Assembly (NCBI RefSeq): GCF_963930625.1
Contig: NC_089249.1
Span: 103,538,775 to 103,602,774 of the forward strand
Source of the DNA: Muntiacus reevesi
Lineage: Eukaryota > Chordata > Mammalia > Artiodactyla > Cervidae
Direction of reading: 5' to 3'
DNA: 64,000 nucleotides
Part shown: in pieces, positions 32,661 through 45,069 of the stretch
How positions within the stretch are numbered: the first letter of the stretch is position 1
Layout of the letters: each line of letters starts with the position of its first letter
The notes under the pieces: generated by a model
Told to the model about the DNA's origin: nothing
Databases searched by the model: none
The model's input: only the letters and a program-made list of their open reading frames with translations
Translations under genes and position numbers: made by a program

Positions 32661-34653
32661 ATTGATGCCAGGAAAGCACGGAAAGAAAAAAAAGTGGACA
32701 CATCCAGTGTCAGTATCTGGTGAATATCTGGATGTGGGCTACCAGGAAAGTAAGGGCCTAAGCATGACTGTCACCTACCAAGGTTTCCCGGTGAGGGCAA
32801 TGGATGGTGGCGCTGTTCTACTCTGTCCTGTTTCCTTCTGCAGAGCTTTTCTTCACCTATGGTTGTCATGCTCCAATTTTCTCTGCAGTGGTGATCGCTA
32901 AAATACTTATCTGTCACTGGTTGGTTGATAGTAGGTTCATACCAAAGAAAACGCAGTTCCGCTAGGCTGCTACTTCTTCCACGGATGCAGAAAGTTTTAC
33001 CCTAATGAGTCGATGATAATTTGAGGCCTGGAAGGAAGTGTGGGAACAGCAGCTGCTCCCAAACCCGCAGGGATCAGCTCTGGACCTCCTCAATGATGAT
33101 GGTCACTGCATTGTCTCATTCTTAGGGAACTAGCACCAAGGGGACTAAACTTCATGCAATTTAAGTTCCCTACTGTTCCTGCTAAAGTATATACAGTCAC
33201 GATTTCTTTAAAGTGACTATTAAAGTATTTTTCTTTTACCATACAGCTGTAAAATTCTACAAACTGAGTTGCCATATAGAAATACTGGTTCTCACCAATT
33301 CTATGATTTAATTATTTGAAACTCTAAGAACTTCTAATTCCGCAGACACTGACCACTACCCTGAGCCACAGCTTTCTGTTCAACAGGTATTTTAAAAGCT
33401 ATTGTGGCTTACCACAGCACCTTGAAGGGGGTTTTCTATTATTATACTGAAGCCTATCATCTGATATGCTCAGAACTACCTTTTTTAAAAAATGTAAAAT
33501 AGTTTTAAATTCAGTCATCCTGAAGCTCTTGCTTTTAGTTTGTTGCTGATTCTGTTTCAGACAGGATGTATTTCATTTGAAAAGAAAAAGGCAGTTAAGA
33601 AATTTCCAGTTTATTTCTCTGAAACCATTTTATCATTTTAAGAAATGATAAAGATTCATCACTTTTTTTCTAAGAACGCAGGATAGTTTTTAGTAAATGC
33701 TATAAAGAAAATGTGCATAGTTTTAAGAAAATATAATATTTAGACTCTATTCACTAATAACTGATGATATTTGATAACTTTTGGTCACCAAAAGGAAGGA
33801 AAGCACTAGGGGAGTACTTCATGTGAGCCAAGAGGTAGAAACAAGCTACTAAATTAGGCAAATCTTCCTTGCACAGAAGCGTTTTAAGGAATACAAAATA
33901 AATGTTTTTAAGGAGACAACCTAGTTGGAACACAGCCTTTGGTTTGTTTATTCAATTGTGGGAGAAATACCATAAAAAACTCATTTACATTCAACATGCT
34001 GTGTATTTTATTAATTTATTGATGTCTAGGAAGGATGATGTTAGTGATGCTGAAACAAGAAAAACAAAGTTTTTCTTCTGTGCATCTCATGCCTCCCATT
34101 TTAAATAGTTTCCATGATGCAAATATTACACGTTCCGTACTCCCATTTCTCTGATAGACTCAGTCAATATGTAACAGGTGAGCCTTGCCATGATGAATGC
34201 CTTTAGTATTTTAAGCATTTTCTCTACATGATAATACTTCAAAAGTTTGATGGGTTTTGTTTTTTTTTTTCATTTTGAGAACATAAAGCAAAACTCTGAT
34301 GTATTGATACTTCAACTGACAGCAAATATTTTGCTTTCAAAATCCTTTTACTTTTTCTCTCTTCTGAGTTACATTGGAATAGAAAATTTTTATACTTGCT
34401 AAAGTAACACAGAGTTATTTTAAACATCAAAAAATCAATCTCTTTATTTGGCAAAGAAATATTTCTAAGCATGCAATAACTAGGACTCAATTTAAATATA
34501 TTATTTGTATCTTCTATGTCACTTGGCTTTGTCTCCAGAGGATTTGACATTAGAAAATTCCATGAACCCTTAAAGTATCTTATTATAAAGAAATAATTGA
34601 TAATCAAGATGATTTCCTCCATTTCAGCTTTCATCATTAGTGTTTGTTAAAGT
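32661..34653. other. Unassigned sequence, 2 kb
   Basis: No recognised repeat, exon or RNA gene. Open frames are at most 82 codons (excluding 34239-34637 at the edge), without motifs. It is AT-rich from 33480 on. Confidence 0.4.
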
Positions 34654-34845
34654 GGGCTTCCCCGGTGGCTCAGCAGTAAAGAATCTGGCTGCCATTGCAG
34701 GAGACACAGGAGACAGTTCAGTTCCTGGGTTGGGAAGGCAACTGACTCCAATATTCTTTACAGGAAAATCCCATGGATAGAGGAGTCTGGCGGGCTACAG
34801 TTCATGGGGTCACGAAGAGTCAGATATGACTGAGCATGCACAAAC
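34654..34845 (+). mobile_element. Bov-tA SINE with internal deletion
   Basis: Head GGGCTTCCCCGGTGGCTCAG, a duplicated GGAGACACAGGAGACAG. The GATCCCCTGGAGAAGG segment is deleted between GGGTTGGGAAGG and CAACTGACTCC. The tail is intact to GAGCATGCACA. Confidence 0.9.
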
Positions 34846-35029
34846 ACATTAATAATTATCTTCTTAATATTATACTTCCTTTATAACTTTTGATTTGGTA
34901 ATACACAGCAGAGACTAGATATCTGTCTCCCTGTTAGAAAAACTGAAAATGGGCTCTCTTGCATTGAAAAGTAGGTTGAAACTGGTGACCTTTCCTAACA
35001 TTCTGCAATAACAAGGAGATTATAAGGTT
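34846..35029. other. Unassigned sequence
   Basis: Short unique interval with no recognised feature. Confidence 0.3.
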
Positions 35030-35180
35030 TTTCATATTTTATTTTCCTGACATTCCTCTGAAGTAGAAAAGGAAATACACTTCCTCTCATCTTATAGCTG
35101 AAGAGAAAAGCTGTAACTTTCCCCCAAGTCATGTTCCCTGTAGATCTGAAATTTAAACCTTTGTCTTTTGACTCTCTCTC
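35030..35180 (+). mobile_element. MIR SINE remnant
   Basis: CATCTTATAGCTGAAGAG, then CCCCCAAGTCATGTTCCC, then CTGAAATTTAAACCTTTGTC match the MIR 3' half. Diverged. Confidence 0.5.
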
Positions 35181-35789
35181 CTTACAGAATAACCAAAGTA
35201 GCTTATAAACAACTTGTCTTTCTATTATTAGAAACTTCTTAGATGACCTCTTCCTTCCTAAACTCTTGGGATTTTTTTTCCCACTAGTAATGCTATTTCT
35301 AAAATAATGCTGTTAGAGGTATGAAGATGAGCTAATCACCTGACAATAGATGAACCTTCGAAGCAACCCAGTGGGAAAATATAAAAGATAGAATTTAATC
35401 TTCAACTTAAAATCTCATGGTTAACCATGCAAGTAAAAGATTTATCACATTTATTTGTGATCACTGAATTAAATCCTCATGACAGTTAACATCATACAGC
35501 CTTTTGATAAAACAGCATTACATTTTAGAGTGCTTTGCCACAAATTTGAAATTGAAACATGTGAAAAAGGGTCACATGTTTCCAGGATCAAACGAGCAGT
35601 TAAGGGCCTCAAAACACATTCTAAGATGCTGATTAAATGTGGTTTGGGCATGATTTTACAAATATAAACTATTTGAGAAACTGTAAGTTCTTTGTAATCA
35701 AATGCATTATCTTTCAAAACTTAAACATTATAATAACAAAACAGCAGTGCTATTCTAAGTAGAACATTCCTTCTTCGGAATTAGTTGTT
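35181..35789. other. Unassigned sequence
   Basis: No clear feature. Two short opposed open frames (35469-35717) are complementary shadows of one another. Confidence 0.35.
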
Positions 35790-35872
35790 TTACTATCCCA
35801 GAGATATATCTGGAACAGGGTCTAGTTCACAATAACCGCTCAATAAATATTTGTTGAACGAATAAATAAATG
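35790..35872 (+). mobile_element. L2 LINE 3' terminus
   Basis: GGAACAGGGTCTAGTTCACAA, then CCGCTCAATAAATATTTGTT and GAATAAATAAATGAG: the standard L2 end. Confidence 0.6.
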
Positions 35873-36291
35873 AGTCTCAAGTTCTGGAGAAAAGCATGGA
35901 ATGCAGCCATAGATTTGAGGATCACAGCTAAAATGGACGGAGCTGAATTCACGCCAGATGGATGAAAGAAGAGTCTGTAGTCTCAGAAGTTCTCAAGAAT
36001 GCACACAGATAAGAAGTATAAGTTTCCATAAGAAGAGATTTAGTTATTATTTTGATTATATTGTGTCATCTATAATTGGAGATCAGTAAGATAATCAGAA
36101 CAAAAGAAATATATAAAAACGATAACTGTCAGACACAAAAGATAACTTAGAAAACGCAAATGAAATTCTGTTATTGATGATAGTAGACATATATAAATAA
36201 GCAGAAAGAAATTTCACAAAAAAATACAGGATTTACATGCAAAAATTATAAAGCTTCACTTAAAGACATAACAGAAAATTTGAATACCAGA
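35873..36291. other. Unassigned AT-rich sequence
   Basis: No recognised feature. Confidence 0.35.
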
Positions 36292-36497
36292 GGGCTTCCC
36301 TGGTGGCTCACAGGTTAAAGCATCTGCCTGCAATGCAGGAGACCCGGTTCGATCCCTGAGTTGGGAAGATCCCCTGGAGAAGGAAATGGCACCCACTCCA
36401 GTATTCTTGCCTGGAGAATCCCATGGAGGGAGGAGCCTGGTAGGCTACAGTCCATGGGGCCGCAAAGAGTCAGACACGACTGAGCGACTTCACTCAC
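36292..36497 (+). mobile_element. Bov-tA SINE
   Basis: Full-length and little diverged. Head GGGCTTCCCTGGTGGCTCAC, then CTGCAATGCAGGAGACC, the full body and tail GAGCGACTTCACTCACTC. No obvious TSD. Confidence 0.95.
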
Positions 36498-36534
36498 TCA
36501 ACCCCAAATTAGATGATAAACCTTGCAATTAACA

Positions 36535-37345
36535 TTCCAATGGCCCACCATACACCTATTAGGACAGTCCAAATCCACAGCACCGACACCACCAAATGCT
36601 GGTGAGGATACAGAATGACAGAAACTCTCATTTATTGCTGGTGAAAATTGCTGGTGCAAGACGGTATATTCACGTTGAAAGATAGTTTGACAGTTTCTTG
36701 CAAAACTAAATAAAATCTTACCAGATGATCCAGCAATTGAGTCCCTTGGTATTTACCCAAAGGAGTTGAAAAGTTATATCCACACAGAAGCCTGCACATA
36801 GATGTTTATGGCAGCTTTACCCATAATTGTTAGGACCTGGAAACAACCAAGATGTCCTTCAGGAGGTGATGGATAAAGAAACTATGGTACATTAGACAAC
36901 GGCATATTATTCAGCACTAAAAGGAAATGAGCTAATAAGCCTTGGAAAGCTATGGAGAAAATTTAAATGTATATCTCCAAGTGAAATAAGTCAGTCTATA
37001 AGGATTACATACTATATTATTTCAATGGTATGATATTCTGGAAAAAGTAAAAATACAGAGACAGTGAAAAGGTTAGTGGTTATTGATGGCTTTCAGGGGT
37101 TGGGGGAAAAGATATGAACAGGCAGAGCACAGAACATTTTTAGGGCAGTGAAACTGTCCTGTATGATACTATAGTGGTGAATACATGCCATATATATGAT
37201 GTCATTTTGGTCAAAAATAGGTATGCACATGTGTGGTTTGAGAAGAGATAGAAGTGATCTTCTCTGAGCGGTGGGATTACAGATGAGTAGGAAAGGATAC
37301 TTATACTTCCACACTCCCCACTGCATAAACTATATTTACAACTTA
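36535..37345 (+). mobile_element. L1M 3' fragment
   Basis: Sense copy of ORF2 end and 3' UTR: TGCTGGTGAGGATACAG, ACCAGATGATCCAGCAATTG, TTTACCCAAAGGAGTTGAAA, GGTACATTAGACAACGGC and CTGGAAAAAGTAAAAATACAG. Dead and diverged. Confidence 0.8.
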
Positions 37346-37609
37346 AAACATAAGTAAAATGACCTTGGGAATGTTATCTACACAATCATGACAACCCGAT
37401 ATGACATAGGTGCTAGACAGAGTAACAAACTATAAAGTACTAAAAGATTGGTAACACAGGCAAAGCCAGACCTAAAACTTCAGATTCTGAGCCCAGATTT
37501 TTCCATTCCCCAGTTCACAATAACAAAAAAGATAAAAGTTTAGGGAACACAGTCCAGTGCTGCTGCTGATGGTAATACTAGTGATTTTCACTTGTGATGG
37601 ACTATCACA
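37346..37609. other. Unassigned sequence
   Basis: Short interval with no recognised feature. Confidence 0.3.
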
Positions 37610-37745
37610 GGCCCCAGGTGCTGTGCCAGATGCTTTACTTATTTTATCTAATTTAATCCTCACAGTTCTTTCAGGCTTCACAAATGAGGAAACTCAAGTC
37701 AAGAGAATATAGGTATTTTGCCCAAAGTCAAAGTGTTAGTAAGTG
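37610..37745 (+). mobile_element. MIR SINE
   Basis: GCTGTGCCAGATGCTTTAC, TCTAATTTAATCCTCACAG, ACAAATGAGGAAACTCAAG, then GTAAGTGCCAGAGCCAGAAT: MIR core to 3' end in order. Confidence 0.75.
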
Positions 37746-38865
37746 CCAGAGCCAGAATTAACATTGAAGTTTAATCGGACTCCAAGTTCTTTTCCTCACA
37801 ACAGCTGAATTGCCTCTAAATAAAATAGAAATAGAAGAAAATATTAATTTAAAAAAATCTTGAAAGAAAATTTGATCTCTAATAATGAAAAATGTAGTGT
37901 ATCTTAATGAATAACATTTAATTTTAACTGTAGTAAGCATAGCACATCTCTATCATATAACTCACCCATAGCTCTCCACGTTTATACTTAAACTTCACAG
38001 TGACTCTTTTCAGTAATCTGGCCTGTAGGCCAATGTATCAAGTAAAGATGGAAAAGCAACATAAAAATCACTTTTGTATCAGTAAAGTGCTCTCAACTGG
38101 AAAAATAAAAAAGAATTATCCTTCCCTGCAAGCATGTGAAAAGATTACATATTTGCACTCTTCTTTCCTCCATAAAAGCTAATCCAAGCTTCCTTACTGC
38201 CAAGCTTCTGAACATTTACATAAACGATAGATTTGTTATCACTTATTACTGAATTCAGCGGATCACATGCAAAATGTGCAAAGACATGATTAAAAATCTT
38301 TGATCTTTTAATCAAAAGAGTAAGCAATATTAATTCATTTTGGCAAGTGTGATACATATACTCTATTGTAATACTATTTTGCATTTGAGATTACCACACT
38401 ACAGTAATTTCTTTATTAATGAAGGTTTGCTGCTATGTGATTTCACTGTAGCTCTAGGCAATAATATCCTTTCTAGATCATTGGCTAAATTTGGTGTGAC
38501 TTTATTTTATAAAATAATCATATCCTTTATAAAATATAAATTTTGCCTTCATGGCATTTGATTCTGTAAAGTTCATAGGCAGAAATATCACTGAGAACTG
38601 TGTAAACGGGGAGAGTGAAAAAAATCTTCAAATTGAATACGAAATAAGCTTCAAATTCAAAAGCCCACTGTATTTCTGTTGGTATTAATTTTGTGAAGCA
38701 AGAAAAGAAAAAACCTTCCAAATCTTATTACTGTCCCATTCATTAATGGGGATAGATTTATAATAAATAATTATAACACAAAGAAGGATTCACATTATTG
38801 CAACAAAAGAAGGGGTAGGCTAATTGTTCCTAGAAGGATCCTGGAAGACTTTACAGAAAAGATAT
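37746..38865. other. Unassigned AT-rich sequence
   Basis: No recognised repeat. Several short overlapping open frames on both strands, with no motifs. Confidence 0.4.
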
Positions 38866-39938
38866 CAGTCAGTTCAGTCACTCAGTCGTATCCGACTCTT
38901 TGTGACCCCATGGACTGCAAGTATGTCCAGCTTCCCTGTCCATCACCAACTGCCAAAGCTTGCTCAGACTCATGTCCATTGAGTCGGTGATGCCCTCCAA
39001 CCATCTCATACTCTTTCATCCCCTTCTCTTCCTGCCTTTAATCTTTTCCAGCATCAGGGTCTTTTCCAATGAGTCAGTTCTTCACATCAGGTGGCCAAAG
39101 TATAGGAGTTTCAGCTTCAGCATCAGTCCTTCCAATGAATATTCAGGACTGATTTCCTTTAAGATTGACTGGTTGGATCTCTTTGCAGTCCAAGAGACTC
39201 TCGAGAGTCTTCTCCAACACCACAGTTCAAAAGCATCAATTCTTCAGCACTCAGGTTTCTTTAGAGTCCAACTCTTACATCCATACATTGACCACTGGAA
39301 AAACCAGAGCTCTGACTAGATGGACCTTTGTTGCCAAAGTAAAGTCTCTGCTTTTTAATATGTTGTCTAGGTTGGCCATAGTCTTTCTTCCAAGGAACAA
39401 ATGCTTTTTAATTTCATGGCTGTAGTCACCATCCACAGTGATTTTGGAGCCCCCCCAAAATAAAGTCTGTCACTATTTCCATTGTTTCCTTATCTATTTG
39501 CCATGAAGTGATGGGACCAGATGCCATGATCTTAGTTTTCTGAACACTGAGTTTTAAGCCAACTTTTTCACTCTCCTTTTTTACTTTCATCAAGAGGCTC
39601 TTTAGTTCTTCACTTTCTGCCATAAGCGTGGTGTCATCTGCATATCTGAGGTTATTGATGTTGCTCCTGGAAATCTTGATTCCAGCTTGTGCTTCATCCA
39701 GTCTGGCATTTCGCATGATATACTTTGCATATAATTTAAATAAGCAGGGTGACAATACAACCTTGACATATGCCTTTCCATATTTGGAACCAGTCTGTTG
39801 TTCCATGTCCAGTTCTAACTGTTGCTTCCTGACCTGCATACAGATTTCTCAGGAGGCAGGTCAGATGGTCTGGTATTCCCATCGCTTGAAGAATTTTCCA
39901 CAGTTTGTTGTGATCTACATAGTCAAAGACTTTTTTCT
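38866..39938 (-). mobile_element. BovB (RTE) LINE, 5'-truncated, about 1.1 kb
   Basis: Plus-strand start CAGTCAGTTCAGTCACTCAG (the 3' tail), through the 3' UTR into the RT region, stopping near CAAAGACTTTTTTC. Decayed coding remains at 39426-39839, with YADD inside a frame broken on both sides. A run of seven C at about 39453-39459 also shifts the frame relative to the other copies. Orientation is the same as the copy at 15556-16995. Confidence 0.94.
39426..39839 (-). pseudogene. BovB reverse transcriptase remnant
   Basis: A 137-codon frame. A short N-terminal stretch contains CLFKLYAKYIMRNA, followed by LRYADDTTLMAE (the catalytic YADD) and GLKLSVQKTKIMASGPITSW. The remaining RT palm and the endonuclease are missing or in other frames. 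It is one of four decayed BovB RT copies in the window. Confidence 0.92.
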
Positions 39939-40519
39939 AAGGAAAAGACATAATTTGAATTAATCTCTGACAAATGGGCAGAATCAGGAAGTGGAGAGGA
40001 AAGGAGAGATGCGGAGTAGGATGGAAAAAGGATACAGTCTTAAATGCTCGTCTAAATGGTGAATATTTACTCTGTGATAAATAGAAAGCTACCAGATTTT
40101 GAGCTCAAAAGTAATATGATTCAGAGTTACAAGGTGTACTCTGATGGAACTGTGAAGGGTACACAAGATTAAAGGAAGAATACGGTGGCAAAACCAGTGG
40201 TGAAGTTACTTCAGTGATGGGTTTATTTGTCTGTCGGCTGACTTGTCACAAGCATCTCCAGGCCAGGCACCATGTTTTCCATAATGTCATACTCCCTGGG
40301 TCACACATATTTAACAGGTGCTGCTTAATGCATGTGGGAAAGGGGATGGGTTCCTGTATTATGCAAATGGCTGTGGGAAGGCAAAGAGATGAAACGGACA
40401 TGATAGAACTGAGGAGGTGACATTGTACAGAGATGTTATCTGGTTGGATGTAGACGCTGAGGATATAGACGCCGAGGGAGACAAAGAAATAAAATCCTTA
40501 CATGATTTACCCTGATAAA
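39939..40519. other. Unassigned sequence
   Basis: No clear feature. A 12-bp word TAGACGC(T/C)GAGG is repeated at 40451 and 40466. Confidence 0.35.
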
Positions 40520-42715
40520 AATTTACTGAGTACTTACTATGTGCCCCAGTGCAATAGATATTAAATATATAAATGTAAATTAATATCTTGTCCCTACTGT
40601 CAAAAAACTAGGGATGACATAAAGTGAATAGATAAATAATATATACAAATAAAATAATATGCAATAATATTTTAAAAATAATGTGTAAACAAAGTTTACA
40701 AATTACAAAGAAAAGTAATTGTGTCTGGGGAGACTGAGGGAAGACTCCATTGAGCAAATGGTGGTGGTGGTTGAGCAGGACTTTGGAGAATAAATAGGAG
40801 TTTTCAAGGTAAAGAGGTGCAGAGCCTATCTCACACAGAGGAATTAAAATTTTTAAGTATGTGGAGGTCTCAAAAAACTTCTCCCCCCATGTGTGTGTTT
40901 GGATGTGTGCATATGTGTTTAAGTATTTTGCAAAAGCAACGGGGATCTGGGAACTAATGGGAAATGAGATTGGAGAGGTGGGCAGGGGATAAAAATCTCT
41001 GCATTGCAAGCTAAAGAGCATGAAGTTTACTCTGTGTGTAGATGGGAGTCAGTTAAGCTATTAAGCTGTGTGTCAGCTGGTAGATCTACCCATCAGAAAA
41101 GAGCAGATGGGAAGCATGTTGGTGAAACCTTGGTGAATGGATTGGCAGGAGGGGAGAGAAGGTGGGTAGGTGTGAGGAGAGAATGGTAATGGCAGAGTCT
41201 ATTGGATGGAAGCAGGTTGGATGAAAGATTGTGAAGTCTACTCAGATAGTGATGAGAGAAGGATAGGTAGAATGAAATAAAGAAATATTCAGGTAATAAC
41301 ATTGGACAAAATCAGTGACATGGGATGTGAAACAACCAACTTTGAGGTAGAGTTGTGCCACTAAATGAAGAGTCCATTTGGGGTACGCAGCATCTGAAGC
41401 ATCTCTGGCATACCCAGGGGGATATTTCTGTAAGCAGTGAAATTTATGTCTGTGACTTAGGGGTAATATCAGTGCTAGTGCTCAAGTTACATACTCAGAA
41501 GGAGGATGACACTACTGGCCAAAGTATGGAATACAATTTAGAAATACACAACAATTAACAATTGCAACTGTTAATACAATTTTTTGTAATTTTTAATACA
41601 ACAATTATAATATTTGTGTTGTTGCATTTGATTAGCTGGTGAAATAACCATGTGGATATGTCCCTATGGAGTTCAGAAGTATGATACTTCCATATTGTGA
41701 AATACTTTGAAGCCTTTTAAAGGATTAGATAGCTCCATATGTATCAATTGGGCTTCCTGGCAGCTCAAATGGTAAAGAATCTGCTTGCAATGTGGGAGAC
41801 CTGAGTTCGATCCCTGGGTTGGAAAGATCTCCTGGAGGAGGTCATGGCAATCCACTCTAGTATTCTTGCCTGGAGAATCCTCATGGACAGAGGAACCTGG
41901 TGGGCTACAGTTCATAGGGTTGCAAAGAGTCAGACATGACTGAGCACCTAAGCACAGCACATATGCATCAATTAGGAACGATATTCATGATTTGTTGTAA
42001 AGAAAAAAATGCAAGTTGTAGAACAATATTTAATATGATTCAAATTCCATTACAAAATAGACATGAAAATACATATATGTGTGAATATATTATAGACAGA
42101 AAAGTAACATACATACACACATATAGACAGATATAAATATACAGAAAAAAATGTATGGGGGGAAGACAACTATTATTTTACTGTATAGTCCATTGCGTTC
42201 TTTGTATTGTTATAATGCACATTTATCGCTTCTAAGTTCTTTTCAGGGTTTTAAAAAAAAAGGCTGTGAAAAAAATAAGATTGTCAAGTGATCATATAGA
42301 GGAAGGAAAGAAAAGTGTCAAAGGCAGGAACTTGAGAAATGCTCTAAGCACAAATATAATTTGAGAGTCAGAGAGAAAGGGGGAAAAGAAGACTGAAAGA
42401 TACCTGAGGTTTAATAGTCAAGGGAAGAGTGCTTAACCAGGTGGTGTTGAAGACTTCAAGAAAACGTGGACAGAATGATGATCTGAAGGTGGCAAATGGG
42501 GTTGGGAGATTGGCAAGTTTTGATTAAGCAGCAGTTTTGAGAGCAGGGTCAGATTGCATTTGGTGAAGCATGAGATTAAAATGAGGACATAGGGGTAGCA
42601 GGGCAGTGAGTTACCAAGGAGAGCATCTCAGGCAAAGGGAAACTAGAGCGTGCTTGTCATCCAAGGCGGGAGAGGCAGTGTTCTGATAAAGGCTGAAAAC
42701 ATGAGGGAGAGGGAG
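40520..42715 (-). mobile_element. L2 LINE, antisense, about 2 kb, split by a SINE
   Basis: The plus strand reads from the reverse complement of the 3' end (TACTGAGTACTTACTATGTG at 40526) through ORF2-like stretches (for example GGATATTTCTGTAAGC near 41420). After the SINE it reads through further 5' L2 segments (AGCAGCAGTTTTGAGAGCAG, then GCCAGATTG-like near 42550). The order is collinear over the whole interval, so I treat it as one old copy. Parts near 41530-41735 and 41974-42290 are AT-rich and not matched. Confidence 0.5.
41736..41973 (+). mobile_element. Bov-tA SINE inserted in L2, 14-bp TSD
   Basis: Complete element at 41750-41959. Flanks CATATGTATCAATT (41736-41749) and CATATGCATCAATT (41960-41973) differ by one base. 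Tail GAGCACCTAAGCACAGCA. Confidence 0.94.
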
Positions 42716-43245
42716 TAGCTGTGCCAGTTCATCATATATAACTAAATTTCTTTTAGAAAGGAAGTAATACTGTATACACTTTCATATTTGAGAACGGGAC
42801 AAAGTACGCTTTTCTTTACCTTGACTATACAGAATCTCATCTAAGGACTTTTACAACTATTTTTTCAATTCCCAACATTGCCATTTTTCAGACAAAAACA
42901 GGAACCGGAAAGAAATGGCTGGCAATCAGTCTGTGGTCTGACGCATGCTGCCGGCTCAGACAGCTAGAGTATACGTTGTCTTGATTCTCATGAAATGCAG
43001 TCTTCTAACGTTGGATCAAACAACTATAATCGTTCAAAGTGACAGTAAGTGTTAGAATAAACCACAACATCTGAACCGTTGGCAGTGATATAACTCCACC
43101 CAAAGGTCGGTTCTAAGACAGCCTTGTGAACACTACTATTGCATGTACCATAGACTTCTTTGGTAAGAGGTTATTTTTCTGCAAGTTGTTCACATCTTGA
43201 CTACATGTATCCAAACATGCACACATGAGAACAATAAAAACAGCC

Positions 43246-43248
<3 letters not shown>
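42716..43248. other. Unassigned sequence
   Basis: Less AT-rich than the surroundings near 42930-43130, with no recognised repeat or exon. Confidence 0.35.

Positions 43249-43296
<48 letters not shown>
43249..43296. repeat. (TA)24 microsatellite
   Basis: 48 bp of uninterrupted TA. This is the longest perfect simple repeat in the window and is self-complementary. Confidence 0.97.
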
Positions 43297-43300
<4 letters not shown>

Positions 43301-43958
43301 GTAATTCACGTGGGGATCATGCAAGACAAATTTTAGTTCTTAGACGGTTTCCTTCCTCATAATCCATCAGAAAACTATCAACACTGTCATTAATTTAAAA
43401 GTTTAAATGTTGACAGCTTTAAAAAGGGGAAACCTATAGGGTATCACTCTTATGACAGATGGTAGAGTAGAAAAGCAAAAAACGCATTCTAAATCAAACT
43501 ATGCACAATTTTAAAATTATCTGTGAAACAAAATTTAGATTATTTGCCATTTGGGATTATGCATAGTGCTGGTAGAAGGTTGACTATATTTAATACAAAG
43601 GTATCTTATCAAATTTCCTCCCTAAAAAAAATCAATTGTACCTCATGACCTTGGATTACAAGACTATAGAATGTACAAGCTGCTGCCACAGCAGCATTTG
43701 GTATACATTTAGCTATGAGAAAATGACCCTCCCCCAAATAAAAATTGTCTAAAATTCCTGATGGATATTTTTCATGGTAGTCTCATATATGGTTGGAGTT
43801 TAGAGTGTATAATTGCATAAAGAAATAAAATGGATAAGATAGAGTGGGCAGGTTATGGAAAGCATTGCATGAAATATTTATTATTTCAGGGTTTAGTCAG
43901 GTACTGCTTACCAAGTTTAAGATTGCAGACCTCCTCTCCTCTGCTGCTATTGAACCTG
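43297..43958. other. Unassigned AT-rich sequence
   Basis: No recognised feature. Confidence 0.35.
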
Positions 43959-44087
43959 TTTTTTTGTTTGTTTGTTTGGTCTCTGCCAAGCAGCACATGG
44001 GATCTTCTTTTCTGGAACAAGGATTGAACTTGTGCCCCCTGCATTGGAAGCACAGAGTTGTTGTTGTTGTTTCTTTTAAGATTTTTT
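43959..44087 (-). mobile_element. CHR-type SINE fragment
   Basis: Reverse complement of a CHR head region: GCAGCACATGGGATCTTC, AACAAGGATTGAACTTGTG, CCCCTGCATTGGAAGC. Flanked by TTTG and TTG short repeats. The head end is truncated. Confidence 0.65.
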
Positions 44088-44262
44088 GACGTGGAATATT
44101 TTTAGTCTTTATTGAATTTGTTACAATATTGTTTCTGTTTTTATGTTTTGGTTTTTTGGCCACAAGGCATATGGGATCCTAGTTCCCCTACCAGGGATTG
44201 AACCTGTACCCCCTGCATTGGAAGGCAAAGTCTTAACCACTGGACTGCCAGGGAAGTCCCTG
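44088..44262 (-). mobile_element. CHR-type SINE
   Basis: Starts with the 3' segment TTTAGTCTTTATTGAATTTG and TTACAATATTGTTTCTG, then TTTTGGCCACAAGGCATATG, the B-box-like CAGGGATTGAACC and the head end GACTGCCAGGGAAGTCCC. Nearly complete, next to a second CHR piece in the same orientation. Confidence 0.85.
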
Positions 44263-44319
44263 TGATTATTTATATTGACACATTTGTTTTATTATTTACA
44301 ATTATCATTCATGGTACTG

Positions 44320-44445
44320 TCTCTTACTCCCAGATTATGGGCAATCTGAAGAGCAGGGAAAATATCTTTGTTCTCATATCATTTTATCCCAGAGCCTAAC
44401 ATAGTGATTGAGCTCAGTAAGTGCTCAAAGGAATAAACGAACAGA
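44320..44445 (+). mobile_element. L2 LINE 3' end
   Basis: TCTTACTCCCAGATTATGGG, GAGCAGGGAAAATATCTTTG, CAGAGCCTAACATAGTGATTG, CAGTAAGTGCTCAAAGG: the usual L2 3' order. Confidence 0.6.
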
Positions 44446-45069
44446 ACAATGTGTGAGTGTGTGAACACAAGGGATATGTATACACAAGACTATGAAAAGT
44501 GGCTTTAAAACAAAGACGTGCTTCTGGATAAAACTGACCAAGTTGCAGTCTGGACTCTCTCCCATGACTCTCCTTTCTTTTTTTTTTTCCTTGAAATTAA
44601 ACTGATACTCATTTTGGCATTGCCTAAAAGTCCTTATCTTTAGTCCCAAAAGCAATGTGGACCACAAGGGCCAGCACTGAGGCATGGTCCAGGGGTCAAA
44701 GGATCATGCAGTGGTGTAATCTCTTGGAAAAGCATGGAGAAGTTAGAATAATTTCTATAAGGGCAAACACTGAGATTCGGAACTGAACCAAGACCATTGC
44801 TAAGACTTTGAGACAAGCTGGAGGCTAGAAATGGGAGCTAAAGGCAGTTTGCATTCTAGATAAAGGCAATAAGGTAACAAGAATTAGGGAGAGCAAGAAA
44901 GAAGAGGGCCCAGAACTTGAGGTGTGATGAGGGCTGCTTTCCTGAAGTTCCTCCCCTTGGGTGCAGCCACATGACTGGGATAACAGGCATAAAAGGGTCA
45001 GGATGAATGCGTACTTTATCAACTTCTAGATTCTGCTTAGGGCTTCATTTTCATCCAGGGGTTTCATTC
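44446..45069. other. Unassigned sequence
   Basis: No clear repeat. Purine-rich around 44870-44910. Confidence 0.35.
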
